DNA from: Caenorhabditis remanei
Lineage: Eukaryota > Nematoda > Chromadorea > Rhabditida > Rhabditidae
DNA: 64,000 nt
Assembly: GCF_010183535.1 (NCBI RefSeq)
Contig: NC_071333.1
Location: forward strand, 21,437,901-21,501,900
Direction: 5' to 3'
The position numbers were made by a program, and so were the translations under genes. This document shows, in pieces, positions 10,586 to 21,721 of this stretch. The notes under the pieces are model-generated. The model saw only the letters and a program-made list of their open reading frames with translations, made no database searches and was not told the origin of the DNA. The stretch's first letter is position 1; each line of letters opens with the position of its first letter.

Positions 10586-12193
10586 CTAACATCGAAAGTC
10601 CACGGGTGCCACGTCATTCTGATTGAATTCTCTCCAATTGGCATCTCGTCCACTCATCATTCTCAACTCGTAACAATTCGGAATCCACACATAACGTCCG
10701 GTCATCTTCGAGCATCCAAAATTGTTTCTCCATGGGTACATTGCAAAGCTGGATTGTGGTGGGATTGGCAATGTTGGTGTGCTACTTCCTTGTTGCTTCC
10801 AGCCACGGTTCCACGCTGAATGTTGCCTCATCGTCTCTGGAAAACTAACTTTTAGTTCAGGTTGCAATCTCGAGTTCTCTTTAGGATTCTTCTTTTCCCA
10901 ATGATCGTGTCTCTCAAAGGCTCCAACTTTCTCCTTCCGACCAGGATTTGGACTTCTTGTCACGAAACTCTTGCATCTCTCCTTTCCAGTCTCTTCACGA
11001 TTCTTCTGAATCTTCTCAAACTTCTCATCTGGCCAACGTCTCATGTGTCTCTTCATCGATCCGTTCTTCACGATCTCTGTCGATCCCTTTCTCGGCTTCG
11101 ATTCCTTCACGTATATACCATTGACTTTGTAGATGTCTCTTCTTCTTCTCGGTGTCTTCGCAACTACATGATTAACTCTGTGACCCGAGCGGTCTGACTT
11201 CTCATCATCTTGTTGTTCTCGGCATTTCTTGGATATGTGTCCTCTGCGTCCGCAGTCAAAACATTCCTTATTCTTGGCCCAACAATTCATTGCGTTATGC
11301 TCACCTCCACATCGATGGCATTTCTTCTTTCTCTGATTATGATTTATCGTCGGCTTCTCTTCGTCCGAATCATCTTTTTCATCTGTAGAACTTCCTTCGT
11401 TCTCACGTTGCTTCTCTTTTCTTAGCAAGTGTCTCTGGCTCGATCTTTTCTGTTCTTTCGCTTTCTCAGTTCTCATCTTTCTCACAGCAAATACCACTTC
11501 ACTCGTTCTACATCCTCCAATGTTTTTGGCGTCTTCTCTGAACTCTAGCAACTTCATGATTTCATGCTCCAATTGAATAAGTGTCGTCGTCGGTCTTGTC
11601 TCCATAATCTGCATAGCCCGAGCTCTTATATCAACTGTTCCGTTAGTTCTTAGACCCTTTATCCACATCAAACACTGCACTTGCTCTGAACTCATCTCAT
11701 TGAATTTGGCATCTGCATAGGCTTTTTTCACTCGACCGGTGTACTCTCCTAAATCGCCGCCTTCGTCTATGATTTTCAAAAATTCCATTCTTCTTGCAAA
11801 TGTTGATCTTGTCGATGGAAAACATTCTTTCAGTTTGTTCACAATTTCCTCAAATTTGAACTCACTCGTCTTATCTGGTAGGATTCTATTTGTAAAATAG
11901 TTGTAGTCTCTCTGGTTCAATTTGCTCATTATTAGTCTTCTCTTGGCTTCATCTGATAAATCAGTGCCTTCACCCGTAATGGTGTCTCCATATCTCAAGT
12001 ACCAGTCTTCAAATGCCTGACCTTCTTCTGGTTCATACTCAAAATTAGCGATTCTTCTCGAAATCGAATCCACGAGTCCAGTTCCTGCTCCTTCGGTTGT
12101 TGTTGTCGCCAATTTCAAACGTCCGTCGGCCAACGCCTTCAGCACCTCATCCATCGAAATTTGAACGTTCATACCTTGAGCTTCTTCTACCAT
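10586..12193 (-). CDS. gag: Retrotransposon Gag, 535 aa, two CCHC zinc knuckles
   Basis: Structural nucleocapsid protein of the LTR element, intact from start to stop. Residues about 50-230 resemble the retrotransposon gag capsid region (FEDWYLRYGD, then a helical RRMEFLKII stretch). Residues 240-290 are charged and basic. Two zinc knuckles follow: C292-x2-C295-x3-H299-x4-C304 and C311-x2-C314-x4-H319-x4-C324. The basic and Pro-rich tail ends only about 10 bp before the 3' LTR, so no pol can be present. An intact frame and near-identical LTRs suggest recent mobilisation in trans by an autonomous relative elsewhere. The family (gypsy-like or other) cannot be decided from gag alone. Confidence 0.9.
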   Translation of the reverse strand: MVEEAQGMNVQISMDEVLKALADGRLKLATTTTEGAGTGLVDSISRRIANFEYEPEEGQAFEDWYLRYGDTITGEGTDLSDEAKRRLIMSKLNQRDYNYFTNRILPDKTSEFKFEEIVNKLKECFPSTRSTFARRMEFLKIIDEGGDLGEYTGRVKKAYADAKFNEMSSEQVQCLMWIKGLRTNGTVDIRARAMQIMETRPTTTLIQLEHEIMKLLEFREDAKNIGGCRTSEVVFAVRKMRTEKAKEQKRSSQRHLLRKEKQRENEGSSTDEKDDSDEEKPTINHNQRKKKCHRCGGEHNAMNCWAKNKECFDCGRRGHISKKCREQQDDEKSDRSGHRVNHVVAKTPRRRRDIYKVNGIYVKESKPRKGSTEIVKNGSMKRHMRRWPDEKFEKIQKNREETGKERCKSFVTRSPNPGRKEKVGAFERHDHWEKKNPKENSRLQPELKVSFPETMRQHSAWNRGWKQQGSSTPTLPIPPQSSFAMYPWRNNFGCSKMTGRYVWIPNCYELRMMSGRDANWREFNQNDVAPVDFRC

Positions 12194-12278
12194 TGTCTTA
12201 TCCTTTGGTGTCTTTAGTGGTCGTTTGGTGGTTCTCTTCTTGAGTCTCTCGTCGTTCTTTAGTGATCCTGATCGCCAC

Positions 12279-12434
12279 TGTTGCGTTTGTGCGATCGAGC
12301 CGTAAGCGAGTTATTTAGAACAGGTTTATTTACAAACTGATTTCCATAGGAAATAACAAGTTCAATAAGTAGAGCACGTGAACTAGGGTGCTATGCCAGG
12401 TTTCTATATCTTCACGATCTTCACGGATATAACA
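12279..12434 (-). repeat. 5' LTR of TR-GAG element
   Basis: 156-bp direct repeat of 10430-10576 with an extra 9-bp duplication. It is followed on the minus strand by the TGG-initial primer-binding-site candidate. Confidence 0.9.
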
Positions 12435-12639
12435 ACTACCAACAGAAAACAAACTCATAAGGACTTTAAAGGTTAAATATGGAACAGAAAAGATAAACGG
12501 GGATTGCGAAGGAAGTAGTGAGAAGAATTCAAGAACTGATCAATTCAACAAAAACAGAAACGAGTATTGACGCCTGCGGATAACTGAAAGTTCTCATTTG
12601 ACTGGCGACGGTGGTGACCACAATGTGAGCCCAAGTTTC

Positions 12640-13950
12640 CACTATTTCCGTCTTATATATGTCCTCCACGTCGTTATTCTTGGAATCCTCCTGTTCTCTT
12701 CTGCTTGTCTCCATGCCACTCGTTTATGCCTGGAAATCACAATCCGGTCCTTGATAGCTTCTAGGTCCGGTGCCTGGCTCGAGAATTTGCTCATTATTCT
12801 CAGCATGAGTTTGGAGTTTGTCGGACAAGTTAAATGCAAGCATTCAAAGACGAGATGGTTCGATGATGAGACAATCTGTTGGCTCATCGAGTGCAGCTGA
12901 CAACTCCTCTTTGATTAGCATCTTACTGAAAATTATTATATTGAAAATATGCTGTGAAAACAGTTATTTTACCTAATAATTCCGTGCACATCTTTCTGCA
13001 AAAGGTCGAACAACGGAGCAAGCACCTTGAGTGAAACTGTATCATAAACGGTCGAGTAAGTGAGAAGGTATGCGCGAAGGGAGTCCTTTTGAATACGTCT
13101 TACATCCATTCCCTTGAACTCTTCGGAGTTGTGAAAGAGGTTTCATCATCCAATCTGTAGATCTTCTGCCACAAATAATCCTTTTCTTCTTGCGTGACGA
13201 AGACTTCGTGTTTGTCGAATATTTCGAAACACCCGCTAAATTTAACGTGGCTCTCTACTTTTCGTTAAGTTGGCACACGTCTTTTTCACCTTTCAGCTTT
13301 TTTATGCATTCATTTGAGTGACAATCCCCCTACTGAAGTAGCTTCTATCTTCGCTGATTCGCCATCCAATACTTTCACGATATTCCTCGTTCTCATCCTG
13401 TAAAAAAGCAATCTATTGAACCACTTGAACACGTTAGTAATATCTTACCTTTAGATTCTCATCTTCTTCGGAATAAGTGACAGATAACTTGTCGCGGTCG
13501 GTCCTAATAAGGAGAACCAGCAGCTTTTTAGCAGTGGCCAACGTGTTCATGAACGTCTCGTACTCCATAAAATCACTGATGTTGGCGTTAAGAACGAAGA
13601 GATCCGAGATGATGCAGAAACTGATCTTGACATGAATTCCGAGACCAAGATTCTTCTCATCGGAAATGTCCAAAAGTTTCGAAAGATACTTCTTGTCATT
13701 CTTCTCCTTGCAGAACTCATTTTTCAAGAAATAACGGCGAAGTTGTTCCATCTTTGTGGCACTCTCGTCGTCGTCAGATGAGTTGGTGTCTCTCTTTGTC
13801 GACCAGACGGACGAATCATCATCACTGTCAGAAGCCTGGTCGACTGGCTTTCTAGATTACTGCCCAATCATGGCATTCAACACTTTCACCGAGTCATCAT
13901 CGTCCTCATTTTCTGGAGTTTTGTAGCCATCCTCATCTTGATTGGCACGT
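12640..13950 (-). pseudogene. eif-3.C: eIF3 subunit C pseudogene, copy 2
   Basis: Collinear minus-strand pieces of eIF3C. An acidic linker (13790-13940, ASDSDDDSSVW) is followed by 13434-13790 (LRRYFLKNEFCKEKND, NLGLGIHVKISFCIISD, SDFMEYETFMNTL, LSVTYSEEDENLK). Next come 13150-13430 (GDCHSNECIKKLKGEKDVCQL, then EEKDYLWQKIYRLDDE), 12960-13115 (VRRIQKDSLRAYLLTYSTVY) and 12640-12910 (LSAALDEPTDCLI, LSDKLQTHAENNEQIL). Multiple stops and frame changes interrupt it, including a TGA at 12844-12846 at the same codon as in copy 1. Splice-like ends are retained, so it derives from genomic duplication. Confidence 0.88.
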
Positions 13951-14079
13951 GATCAGCAAAAAATTTTTTAGGATATGGAGAAAATCGTGAGTTTCTCAGC
14001 TTTGTTTTCGAGAGAAAAGTTGTTCTCGATTTAAAGGAAAATCAGTATCTGAATGAAAATGTTTGCAATCCATTTTTCA

Positions 14080-14960
14080 AATACATCGTAGTAAGCTGTA
14101 CCGAGATCAACTTGGAACTTACCGTTGAAATTTGTTGTATTTTGTATTTCTCCGTCGTTTGTTGTTGAATCTTCACTCTGAGCAACCGAGCTGTTAAGTC
14201 TGCACAAGTCTAGGCATTGCAGCGATTACGAATTTGCAGCAGATTCAACGGTTTCTGAAAGATTTCCATGGGCCACGGAAACTTTTTATAAATCGAAATA
14301 ACGAAAGAACGCTCTTTGAATCATAGACTCTTTTACGTTGTTTTATGTCGGATTTGAAATTCAAAACTCACGGTTGAAATCTGCTTATGTTGTATTTTTT
14401 GTCATCTGTTCCTGATTATCCACTCTGTATTTCGTGGCAAATGATTCGCAGTCCAACTTCACTTTCTTGTTGGTACCCTCGTCCACTTCCACAATCCCGT
14501 ACTCCTCTTCATTCTTGATGACTTCTTTCTCAGTAAATGTTCCCGTGCTGTTGCATCCGCAAAATTCAAGAGATCGATTATCGGTTTACGGCAGGTTCAA
14601 TGGTTTCTGGAAAATATTCATTGCCCACGGGTGGTTTTTATGAAGCGGAACAATATTCAAAGAAAAGCTGACCTGTATAGCAACGGATTTGCATGTTGTG
14701 CATTTTTTGAAAGTGGCCAGATTGTTCGGGACAGCATGAGACCTGAAATAATGACTTTATGAAAATGATTTTACTGAAAGTTGATTGACAAATTTTTAAA
14801 AACCGATTTTTCTCGATAATTATCCGATTTTTTCGACTGAAAGTAGAAATTAACAAAATAAAAAAAAAGCGGAAACGATAAATGCGCACAGCTATCGGCA
14901 GCGCTAATGTTGACGCATTTCCCGGCTCTGACGCATTTCTCGATTAAACTCACGTGAAAA
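14080..14960 (-). repeat. Third unit, copy 2 (gene-derived)
   Basis: Parallel to 7600-8480. The clearest coding piece is at about 14410-14560 on the minus strand: GTFTEKEVIKNEEEYGIVEV followed by DEGTNKKVKLDCESFATKY, an acidic/basic protein I do not recognise. The distal part has cagctatcggcagcgctaat. Confidence 0.5.
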
Positions 14961-15139
14961 TCTATTTTTCTTTTCAATATTTACAACTTTTTTGGAGAAT
15001 TGCATCGTGATTAAAACCAGTTGTTTTCCTCAATTTTAACTAAGATAGGAATTGGAGAAAATTATCCGTGAAAACTTGAAATGTATTAACATTTTTTCTC
15101 ACTTTATGAAAAAAGAATCAGTGCGTTTGATTAACCGAT

Positions 15140-15250
15140 TCATCTTCTAGCGAAGATGTGGGAGAACTTTGGCGTTGTTCTTTGGGAGAGAAACTATTGC
15201 ATCCATGTCTTCCCAGAGCTTGTTTGCGTGATCCTCGACTTCCAGAAGTA
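15140..15250 (-). pseudogene. eif-3.C: eIF3C N-terminal fragment
   Basis: The minus-strand frame LLLEVEDHANKLWED followed by KNNAKVLPHLR matches the N-terminal eIF3C segment around its LWED and NNAKALSTLRQK motifs. It ends in a stop, so it is a relic. It lies between two copies of the third unit, showing that block 2 is rearranged. 15250-16190 shows further intron-like and degenerate sequence but nothing firm. Confidence 0.55.
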
Positions 15251-16189
15251 ATCTACAAAAAAAATTATTAGAAAACGGCGAAAATCGTGAGTTTCTCAAG
15301 TCTGTTTCTCGGTTCTGTGCTTATTACGCTCTAAATACTCCAAACCCGCCACTCTCTGGGTCGCCACATTCATTTTTCGAAAGCAAACAAAAAATAACTT
15401 TTCAAAAATCTCTATAACGAAAACATTATTCAAAAAAACTATTGTGGAACAAAATTATCAACATTTTTGGCAAGGTCAGCTCACCGGAATCTACACGCCT
15501 GTCCTTACTCAATTTAAAGAGAGGGGCCAAATACTTTTAAAACTTACGTTCTCTGAATTTGTCAATAACATCATTCACAAAGGTAGTCACGATTTCAGAT
15601 AGTCTTTTTTCCAAAACGATAAGAATAAAGACGTTCCAGTTTCAGAATGAGTCAATGAGATTTCATCCTGAAGTAATGGTTTTCCCTCTCATTCCATCTC
15701 ATTTTTTTTTGATTTCTTCATCATAGGCACATTTACTCTCTGTCAGCATGATCTGTTTCGATATATAGTTCTTCTTTCTCCTCGATGCGTTCTGAAAGTG
15801 AGTTTTTTTCCAGAAAGAAATTGAATCAGGGAAAACTTACTTAACACATAACACCATCTCACTCGCATACGATCGATTCGAAATCTTCGAATAATTCATA
15901 GAACCATTATGTCTCTTATTGCTTGGATGTTGCTCCAGTCTAAACAGTTATAATCCATGGTTCTCTTTGCAGTGATATAACCAACTGGAAGAGAAAAAAT
16001 GTATTTATCCAACTTGTAATTCAGAACTCACAATCCACATTTTACGGAGACATCAATTCTGTAGAAACGCTTGAAACTTTCCAGTATTTTTTATTTAGGC
16101 CACCAACCTGTTCATGTTGTTTGTTACTTCAGCACAAGTATTCTCTGAAAAAGGGAAAGTCAGTATCAGAAGGAAAAATGTTCCGTGAA

Positions 16190-16890
16190 ACTCGCAATTC
16201 ATTTTACGAATACATCGTAGTGAGCTGTACAGAGATTTACATCGATTTGGAATTCAGAACTCACCGTTGAGAGTTTTTCTTATTGTATTGTTTGGATAAT
16301 TGTTGCTGAATCTCCACTCTGCACGTTTCCAAGCTGTTGTGTCCGCAAAATTCAAAAGATCGATTCGCGGTTCACGGCAGGTTCAATGATTTCTGTTAAA
16401 TATTCATTGCCCACGGGTGGTTTTTATAAATCGGAACAATATTTAAAGAACAGATGACCTGTATAAAAATACATTCGCCGGTTGTGCATTTTTCGGCAAT
16501 GACCAGATTGTTCGGAACAGCATGGAACCTGGAAAAATGATTTCATGAAAGTAATTTTACTGAAAGTTTATTGACAAAATTTCTTTAAAAGATTTTTCTT
16601 GGTAATCCTCCGATTTTTCCAACAGAAATTAGAAATTAACAAAATGAAAAAAGCTAAAACAATAAACGCGCACAGTTATCGGCTGCGGTATTGTTGACGC
16701 GTTCCCGGTTTCTGGCGCGTTTCCCGATTTCGCTTATTTTTAGTGAGACTACATTTTTCTGCAACCGAAAAGAAGAATTACAGATTTAAGGTTCAAAATA
16801 CAGCAGAATATGAATAGCTGGACACAACATGGAGTCACAACTGATGGGGTTTTTGCACTGATTCTAAAAAAGGTTGTCGTCTTGGAAAAG
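16190..16890 (-). repeat. Third unit, copy 3
   Basis: Shares tacatcgtagtgagctgtac, ttccaagctgttgtgtccgc and the acagcatggaacctggaaaa segment with the other copies. 16890-17175 continues with sequence resembling 8500-9060 and then breaks at the junction with the BEL-like LTR. Confidence 0.6.
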
Positions 16891-17175
16891 AGCGATCAAC
16901 AACAATCATTATTGGAGAAAAGCAAAAAATATTCTTATTTGTAAAGAATCCTGATTTTGGATTACCGGAAAAGCAAAGTCTTACAATGAAACACATGTTT
17001 TTGATAGCAAAACAAACTTATTCTCAAGTAATTTAGTACTATTTTTTATGAGTCGAGTGAACACGTAGCTTCTGAAAACTCACTTTAAAACTCGGAAAAA
17101 GGTTGTAATTAGTCGTGGTTGTGGAGTGTGTTTGTTAGCGTTGTGGTCGAGAGGTGCTGGTCCAAACGCAGATCA

Positions 17176-17548
17176 TCTCTCACGTTTTTCCCTAATTTAA
17201 TACGTTTTCTAATATGATAATAAATAACATCCACAACGCAAATCACCAAGCGTTCTCACTTTAACCACAATAATAAATCTTTATAATTACCACCAATTCT
17301 TCGTTCTCTCTCTCTTTTCAGGTTTCTCACATCTTCATACACTTAGGCCTAATATCACTATAAACATAGTCATTTCTATATCTTTCTTCTAGTCACAAAC
17401 TCTCTTAGTCCTCTCGTCACCGTCTCTCCTCACTATCTCCGTCGTCTCTTCGTTGCCTTCACTCCCTCTCCGTTATCTAACACTCTTCATGTCTACCCTG
17501 CCTGACTTGTGCTCCTAAAGGGAAAACCCTTCCTTTATGGGCACAAAA
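17176..17548 (+). repeat. Truncated 5' LTR of BEL-like element
   Basis: Pairs with 22005-22378. It starts abruptly at tctctcacgtttttccc, where homology to the upstream pseudogene block ends. Confidence 0.85.
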
Positions 17549-19589
17549 TGGTGCATCGACCTCTATTACGAACTCGAGCATGCCACTGAACCTGAACCCA
17601 CCACTGAACCGTCATCACTGACGTAAATCTTTCACCCAAATCAAAAAATTGCATCACTGCAAAAAATCGATATTTTCTCTGTCTTTAATCGGAAAAGCAC
17701 TCCGATCACATTTTTTTCGCCACAACAGTGCGAATTCAACTATTCCTAGCAAAAGCAAAAACATCTCGAGCAGAAATACCACCATTTCAACCAGAAAATC
17801 ACAAATTTCGAATAAAAATGAGCGGTTCACTCCAAAAAATAACGAAATCTCAGTCGCATATCCAAATTTCAAACTTATTCATGAGAAACTTAAATTATAG
17901 AGCAATTCGAGCAAAATCGATAGCAAAAGCAATCAAATACGCCAGAATTTCGTTAAAATTAGCGTTACAAATCACTAAAAATCAGAAAAATATGCATAAA
18001 TATTCAAATTTCATCGAGCTAATAACATCCGTATGATTCTCATTCCTTCTGAACCAAATCAAAACCGGAAGACGTTATTCCTCTTTCGAAGTAAGCATCA
18101 AAAACCATTCAGAACGATCAGCAAGACAGACACAGTAAACAGTTTCAATCTAGTCCGAAAACTCGAATCCCTTCATAATATCACATCCATCACAAGTGCG
18201 CTGTCAAAATAGACTCCGAAAACCATTCATTTCTGCTTATATCCGTCGTTATTGGACATAAAACTCTGAATTTCTAAAAATCGTTCTGAAAATGGAGTCT
18301 AACCCGCTATTTCCCATTCATCTTTACACGTATCATCTTCAAATATCCCCTTCAATTAATCGATAATCATCGTGTGATAGTAGTGCGTAGCGCGCACGCT
18401 CCTTGGACGCACAAGACGCTCCTTAAAGCACAAGTGTATGAACAACGCATAAGTGTATAACAGACGCAACAACATTCAAAGGCGCACGCTCTACAGTAGT
18501 TTTCAATATATAAAAATGAGCAATAATTTCGAAATTCGAAAAAATTTCGGAAATATTACATTCTCTCATCAGTTTAATCGCATAATTCTTTCTAAAAACC
18601 CTTTTTTCTCGAAAATCTCGTCGAGTTCCTTCAATCAACTTGTTTACGACTCTAATCCCGATCTCTCTCCCCACACAAAGATAAAAATTAAACATGAGAA
18701 TGAACAATAATTTCGAAATTCAAAAAGAACCTTTCACTCTATCAGCGGTTTAATCGCATTTTTTTTTCTCTCGAAAATCTCATCAAGTTTTTTCGAACAA
18801 CCTTTCTTCCTATTCTCATCCCAATCTCTCTCTCTCTCTCTCCACATCCAACTGAAAAGATGCCTTCCGAGTCTTCGCCAGCGAAGATGGCTACAACAAC
18901 GTCGGAACAAAAGGAGAATAAGCCCAATATCAACCGATTCGTTCACCGATTCCAACCGGACGATGAAGTCAACGTGACAAGCAAATCACTTCCACCCCTC
19001 CCTCTTCCTATAGTAATCTTTAATCAGTTTCCCCACAATCTTTTCTTCCCTCCCTTTTCATGTTAACCCCCTGTTTTTTTCTTTCATGTTGGCGCAAGCC
19101 ATGGTTTATGCACAATAAACCAAATCAAGTTGAACACTTAGTCAACATGTCTTATTCTCTTATGCTACACTAGACCTCTCCCGCAAAGGATGTCTAATTT
19201 TTATAGTTGGGCCTCTCCCGCCCATGGACGCCCCCCGGTTAAAAGTAGGATCAGCTACCAATAGTTAAAGGATAACACCAACAAGATACACTATGCAGAG
19301 AGACAAGGGTTTGTGGAGTCGACACCACGAAACCTTAGGCAACTCTCTCTCATTAGCCCTTCTGCGCAGAAGGGATAAATCTTGACACAATCCACCGTAA
19401 CTCGAGATACGAACTATTGATACCTGACGACTGCTACTCTGTGATGCAAAACCTCTATGTTTCTACACCGCTGTGTTTCGTTTTCTCTCTTTCCCTTTCT
19501 CCCTCTTCTCGTTCGGTCGTAAAGACCTCTCTCCCCTCTAATCTATATGTTTCCAGAATCTCAACAGTTTTTCGTGCTCTCTCTCCAAC
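17549..19589 (+). other. Long leader of the BEL-like element
   Basis: About 2 kb between LTR and gag. It has no long ORF. It contains an imperfect tandem duplication (about 18516-18690 and 18700-18850, both with caataatttcgaaattc). A short ORF at 18860-19066 (MPSESSPAKMATTTSEQ start) could be a leader ORF or an extra gag exon. The function is not evident. Confidence 0.5.
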
Positions 19590-21689
19590 ATGGCTCCAGG
19601 TCCCCCCGCTCCTCCTCCTCGCACCGCGCGACAAAGGATCGGAACGATCCAGAGCTACGTTACTTCCTTCGACAAACAAATCGACAAGGTCATCGATGGA
19701 GCAAGACTGTGGCAGCGAGACCAAAAAGTCATCCGCGACCAAGAAGCTTCGGAAGGCGGTCAACAACATGATGTGGATCGCGTCCATGCGCCTCGGATCG
19801 CAGAGTCCCTGCAACGGATGCTGCAACAAGTCGGTGAGCTTCCTGTTCTCTTAGGGAACAAGGTATCTGACGCTAAGTCTAAAGCATTCGAGTCAGGATC
19901 CGACCCAGAAGAAGTCGAGTCATTAGGACTCGCACTGGTATCTAGTTATGCTCCGATCCTGAATGAAAAGAAAGTAATCATAGCAGATCTGCTTACCATT
20001 CTAACTGATTACACTGTGTCTTATGAGTTAAATGTTAGCGTCCCATCTTCTCCAGAAGAAATTTTGGAGGAAATGGAACGGTCCTTCGAGGAGTCCACAC
20101 TCCAAGAAGAGGAGAAAGAGGTATCACCACCTCTTGTCTCTAAATCACCCACACCAATCACCAGCCCACCAACTCACCCAATCACCAGCCCACCAAATCA
20201 CCCAAACCAAACACCACATCCTGAAACAACCACCACCGAGGAGAATAACTCGGCTCACCCTCAGCCACACCAGATACCAGAAACACCGATCCTTATGAAT
20301 ACGGGAAGAAATACCCATTACCAAGGAATTAACAGAGCACCCGAAAATATATCAGACACTTACTTCAATACAAACTTCCGTAACCCAAGAGTACAACAAC
20401 TCTTCGATAACACCACCAACTACAGTAATCAACAATCACACAACGCGACAAGATATCCATTTCACACCGAACATTTCAGACAACAGAATCATTCGGTATA
20501 CAGAGGAAATTCACAAGATGCTCGTACTATGCAAAACCCATCCGCTAACCTGAATCACTCGCGAAGTCACAACAATGAATACGTTTCAAATCAGCAACGG
20601 TTTCTTCAAAACTATGCGCGCTTTGTGGGTGAATCCAACCAGCAACAAAATTCAAAGATAAACAATAACATCGAAACAGCCATACGACAACAGAGAACAT
20701 CTATATGCGAGCTCTGTGAAGGCAGACATCTACTCGCAGCTTGTACTGTGAGTAAAGAAGTGCTAATGCGTTACTGCGCCTCCACGGGAAGGTGTACAGA
20801 ATGCACATCTCTTCTGCATGAGTATTTCAACTGTCCAATGCGGCGAAAGAAACATGAAGATGCTGAGATAAGGCAAAAGGAAAAGGAATTGGAACTACGA
20901 TTCCTAATGAATTCTAACTCAGCAGAAAACCACTCGCCAACTGATTCTTCTACTCCGAAGAAGGCAAAGTCTCAGCAACAACAAGAAAGCTTCCTACCAG
21001 ATCCAAAAAAGGAAACAAACAGCAGCAGAGACTCCAATAATAGAGGAGAAAGATACATGGACAGCTCGATAAGCGAGGGACTTTTCGATCATTTCAGACA
21101 CTGCGCTCCATTCTCAGGAGACAAAACTTACTACCCAAAATTTAGATCGCTATTTAACAAAATGGCAATTCAAGGAGACACTGATTTAGACATCGTCAGA
21201 GACACCCTTCTCGAAAAAGTGACTGGAAAAGCAGCAGTACACCGTTCACTCGTAAACGACGCCAAAAAGGCAATCCTCATCACATTCCAAAATCTAGATA
21301 GAGTATATCTAGACCACGTCAGCGTTAGAAGTCTGGTCCGAGAGCTCGAAAAAGTAAGAGTGGTATCAGATAATTCTGAGAACTTCATTCGCAACCTCGG
21401 AGTAGCTCGGCAACTTTATGACCAAATACATGATGCAGATCCACTGTTCTTTGATCACCAAGCCACCCTTTCCCTCCTAGCTCGAATGCCATTTATAGTA
21501 AGACAAAAATGCGCAGCTAAAAGAGGGAACAGAACACTCACAACTGAATACATCTTCCCAAAAGCCGAAGCATTACTCGGTGAAATGTTAGCAGATGAAG
21601 AACTAACAGGAAGGTGTCCAGAAAATCTGCGTGCAAAGCAACGCAATATGGATGGTCTGAACACACACGGACTAGGTTCCTCCGACTAA
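19590..21689 (+). CDS. gag: BEL/Pao-type Gag, 699 aa
   Basis: Gag-like polyprotein. The N-terminal 120 residues are helical. Residues about 170-240 are Pro/Thr-rich, and 240-370 are rich in Asn, Gln and His. A Cys/His cluster at about 372-415 (CELCEGRHLLAAC, CTECTSLLHEYFNC) resembles the zinc-binding region of BEL/Pao gags. A later segment (APFSGDKTYYPKFRSLFNKM at about 507-526, then DLDIVRDTLLEKVTGKAA) matches the style of the DUF1759 gag domain of BEL/Pao elements. The frame is intact and stops close to the polypurine tract; protease, RT and integrase are absent. The start at 19590 follows pyrimidine-rich sequence. Upstream exons cannot be excluded. Confidence 0.8.
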   Translation: MAPGPPAPPPRTARQRIGTIQSYVTSFDKQIDKVIDGARLWQRDQKVIRDQEASEGGQQHDVDRVHAPRIAESLQRMLQQVGELPVLLGNKVSDAKSKAFESGSDPEEVESLGLALVSSYAPILNEKKVIIADLLTILTDYTVSYELNVSVPSSPEEILEEMERSFEESTLQEEEKEVSPPLVSKSPTPITSPPTHPITSPPNHPNQTPHPETTTTEENNSAHPQPHQIPETPILMNTGRNTHYQGINRAPENISDTYFNTNFRNPRVQQLFDNTTNYSNQQSHNATRYPFHTEHFRQQNHSVYRGNSQDARTMQNPSANLNHSRSHNNEYVSNQQRFLQNYARFVGESNQQQNSKINNNIETAIRQQRTSICELCEGRHLLAACTVSKEVLMRYCASTGRCTECTSLLHEYFNCPMRRKKHEDAEIRQKEKELELRFLMNSNSAENHSPTDSSTPKKAKSQQQQESFLPDPKKETNSSRDSNNRGERYMDSSISEGLFDHFRHCAPFSGDKTYYPKFRSLFNKMAIQGDTDLDIVRDTLLEKVTGKAAVHRSLVNDAKKAILITFQNLDRVYLDHVSVRSLVRELEKVRVVSDNSENFIRNLGVARQLYDQIHDADPLFFDHQATLSLLARMPFIVRQKCAAKRGNRTLTTEYIFPKAEALLGEMLADEELTGRCPENLRAKQRNMDGLNTHGLGSSD

Positions 21690-21721
21690 TTCCATTAGTC
21701 GGAGCCCCCCGCCCGGGGGAG

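Larger units (their letters stand above)
10425..12439 (-). mobile_element. Complete gag-only LTR retrotransposon (TR-GAG type), with 5-bp target duplication
   Basis: A non-autonomous LTR element in minus orientation. The LTRs are 10430-10576 and 12279-12434. They start TGTT and end AACA, and are identical by eye except for a 9-bp duplication (cttcacgat) in the right copy. The target duplication ACTAC flanks it at 10425-10429 and 12435-12439. Next to the 5' LTR a TGG-initial primer-binding-site candidate lies at about 12260-12277. A purine tract (agaaggagaga) abuts the 3' LTR at about 10577-10587. The only ORF is gag; there is no protease, RT or integrase. It sits in the spacer between the eIF3C and LTV1 pseudogenes. 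The paralogous spacer in copy 1 (6040-6120) has no insertion. Confidence 0.92.

Noticed and set aside
19455..19829. Minus-strand frame antisense to gag
   Set aside because: It is a shadow of the gag frame.
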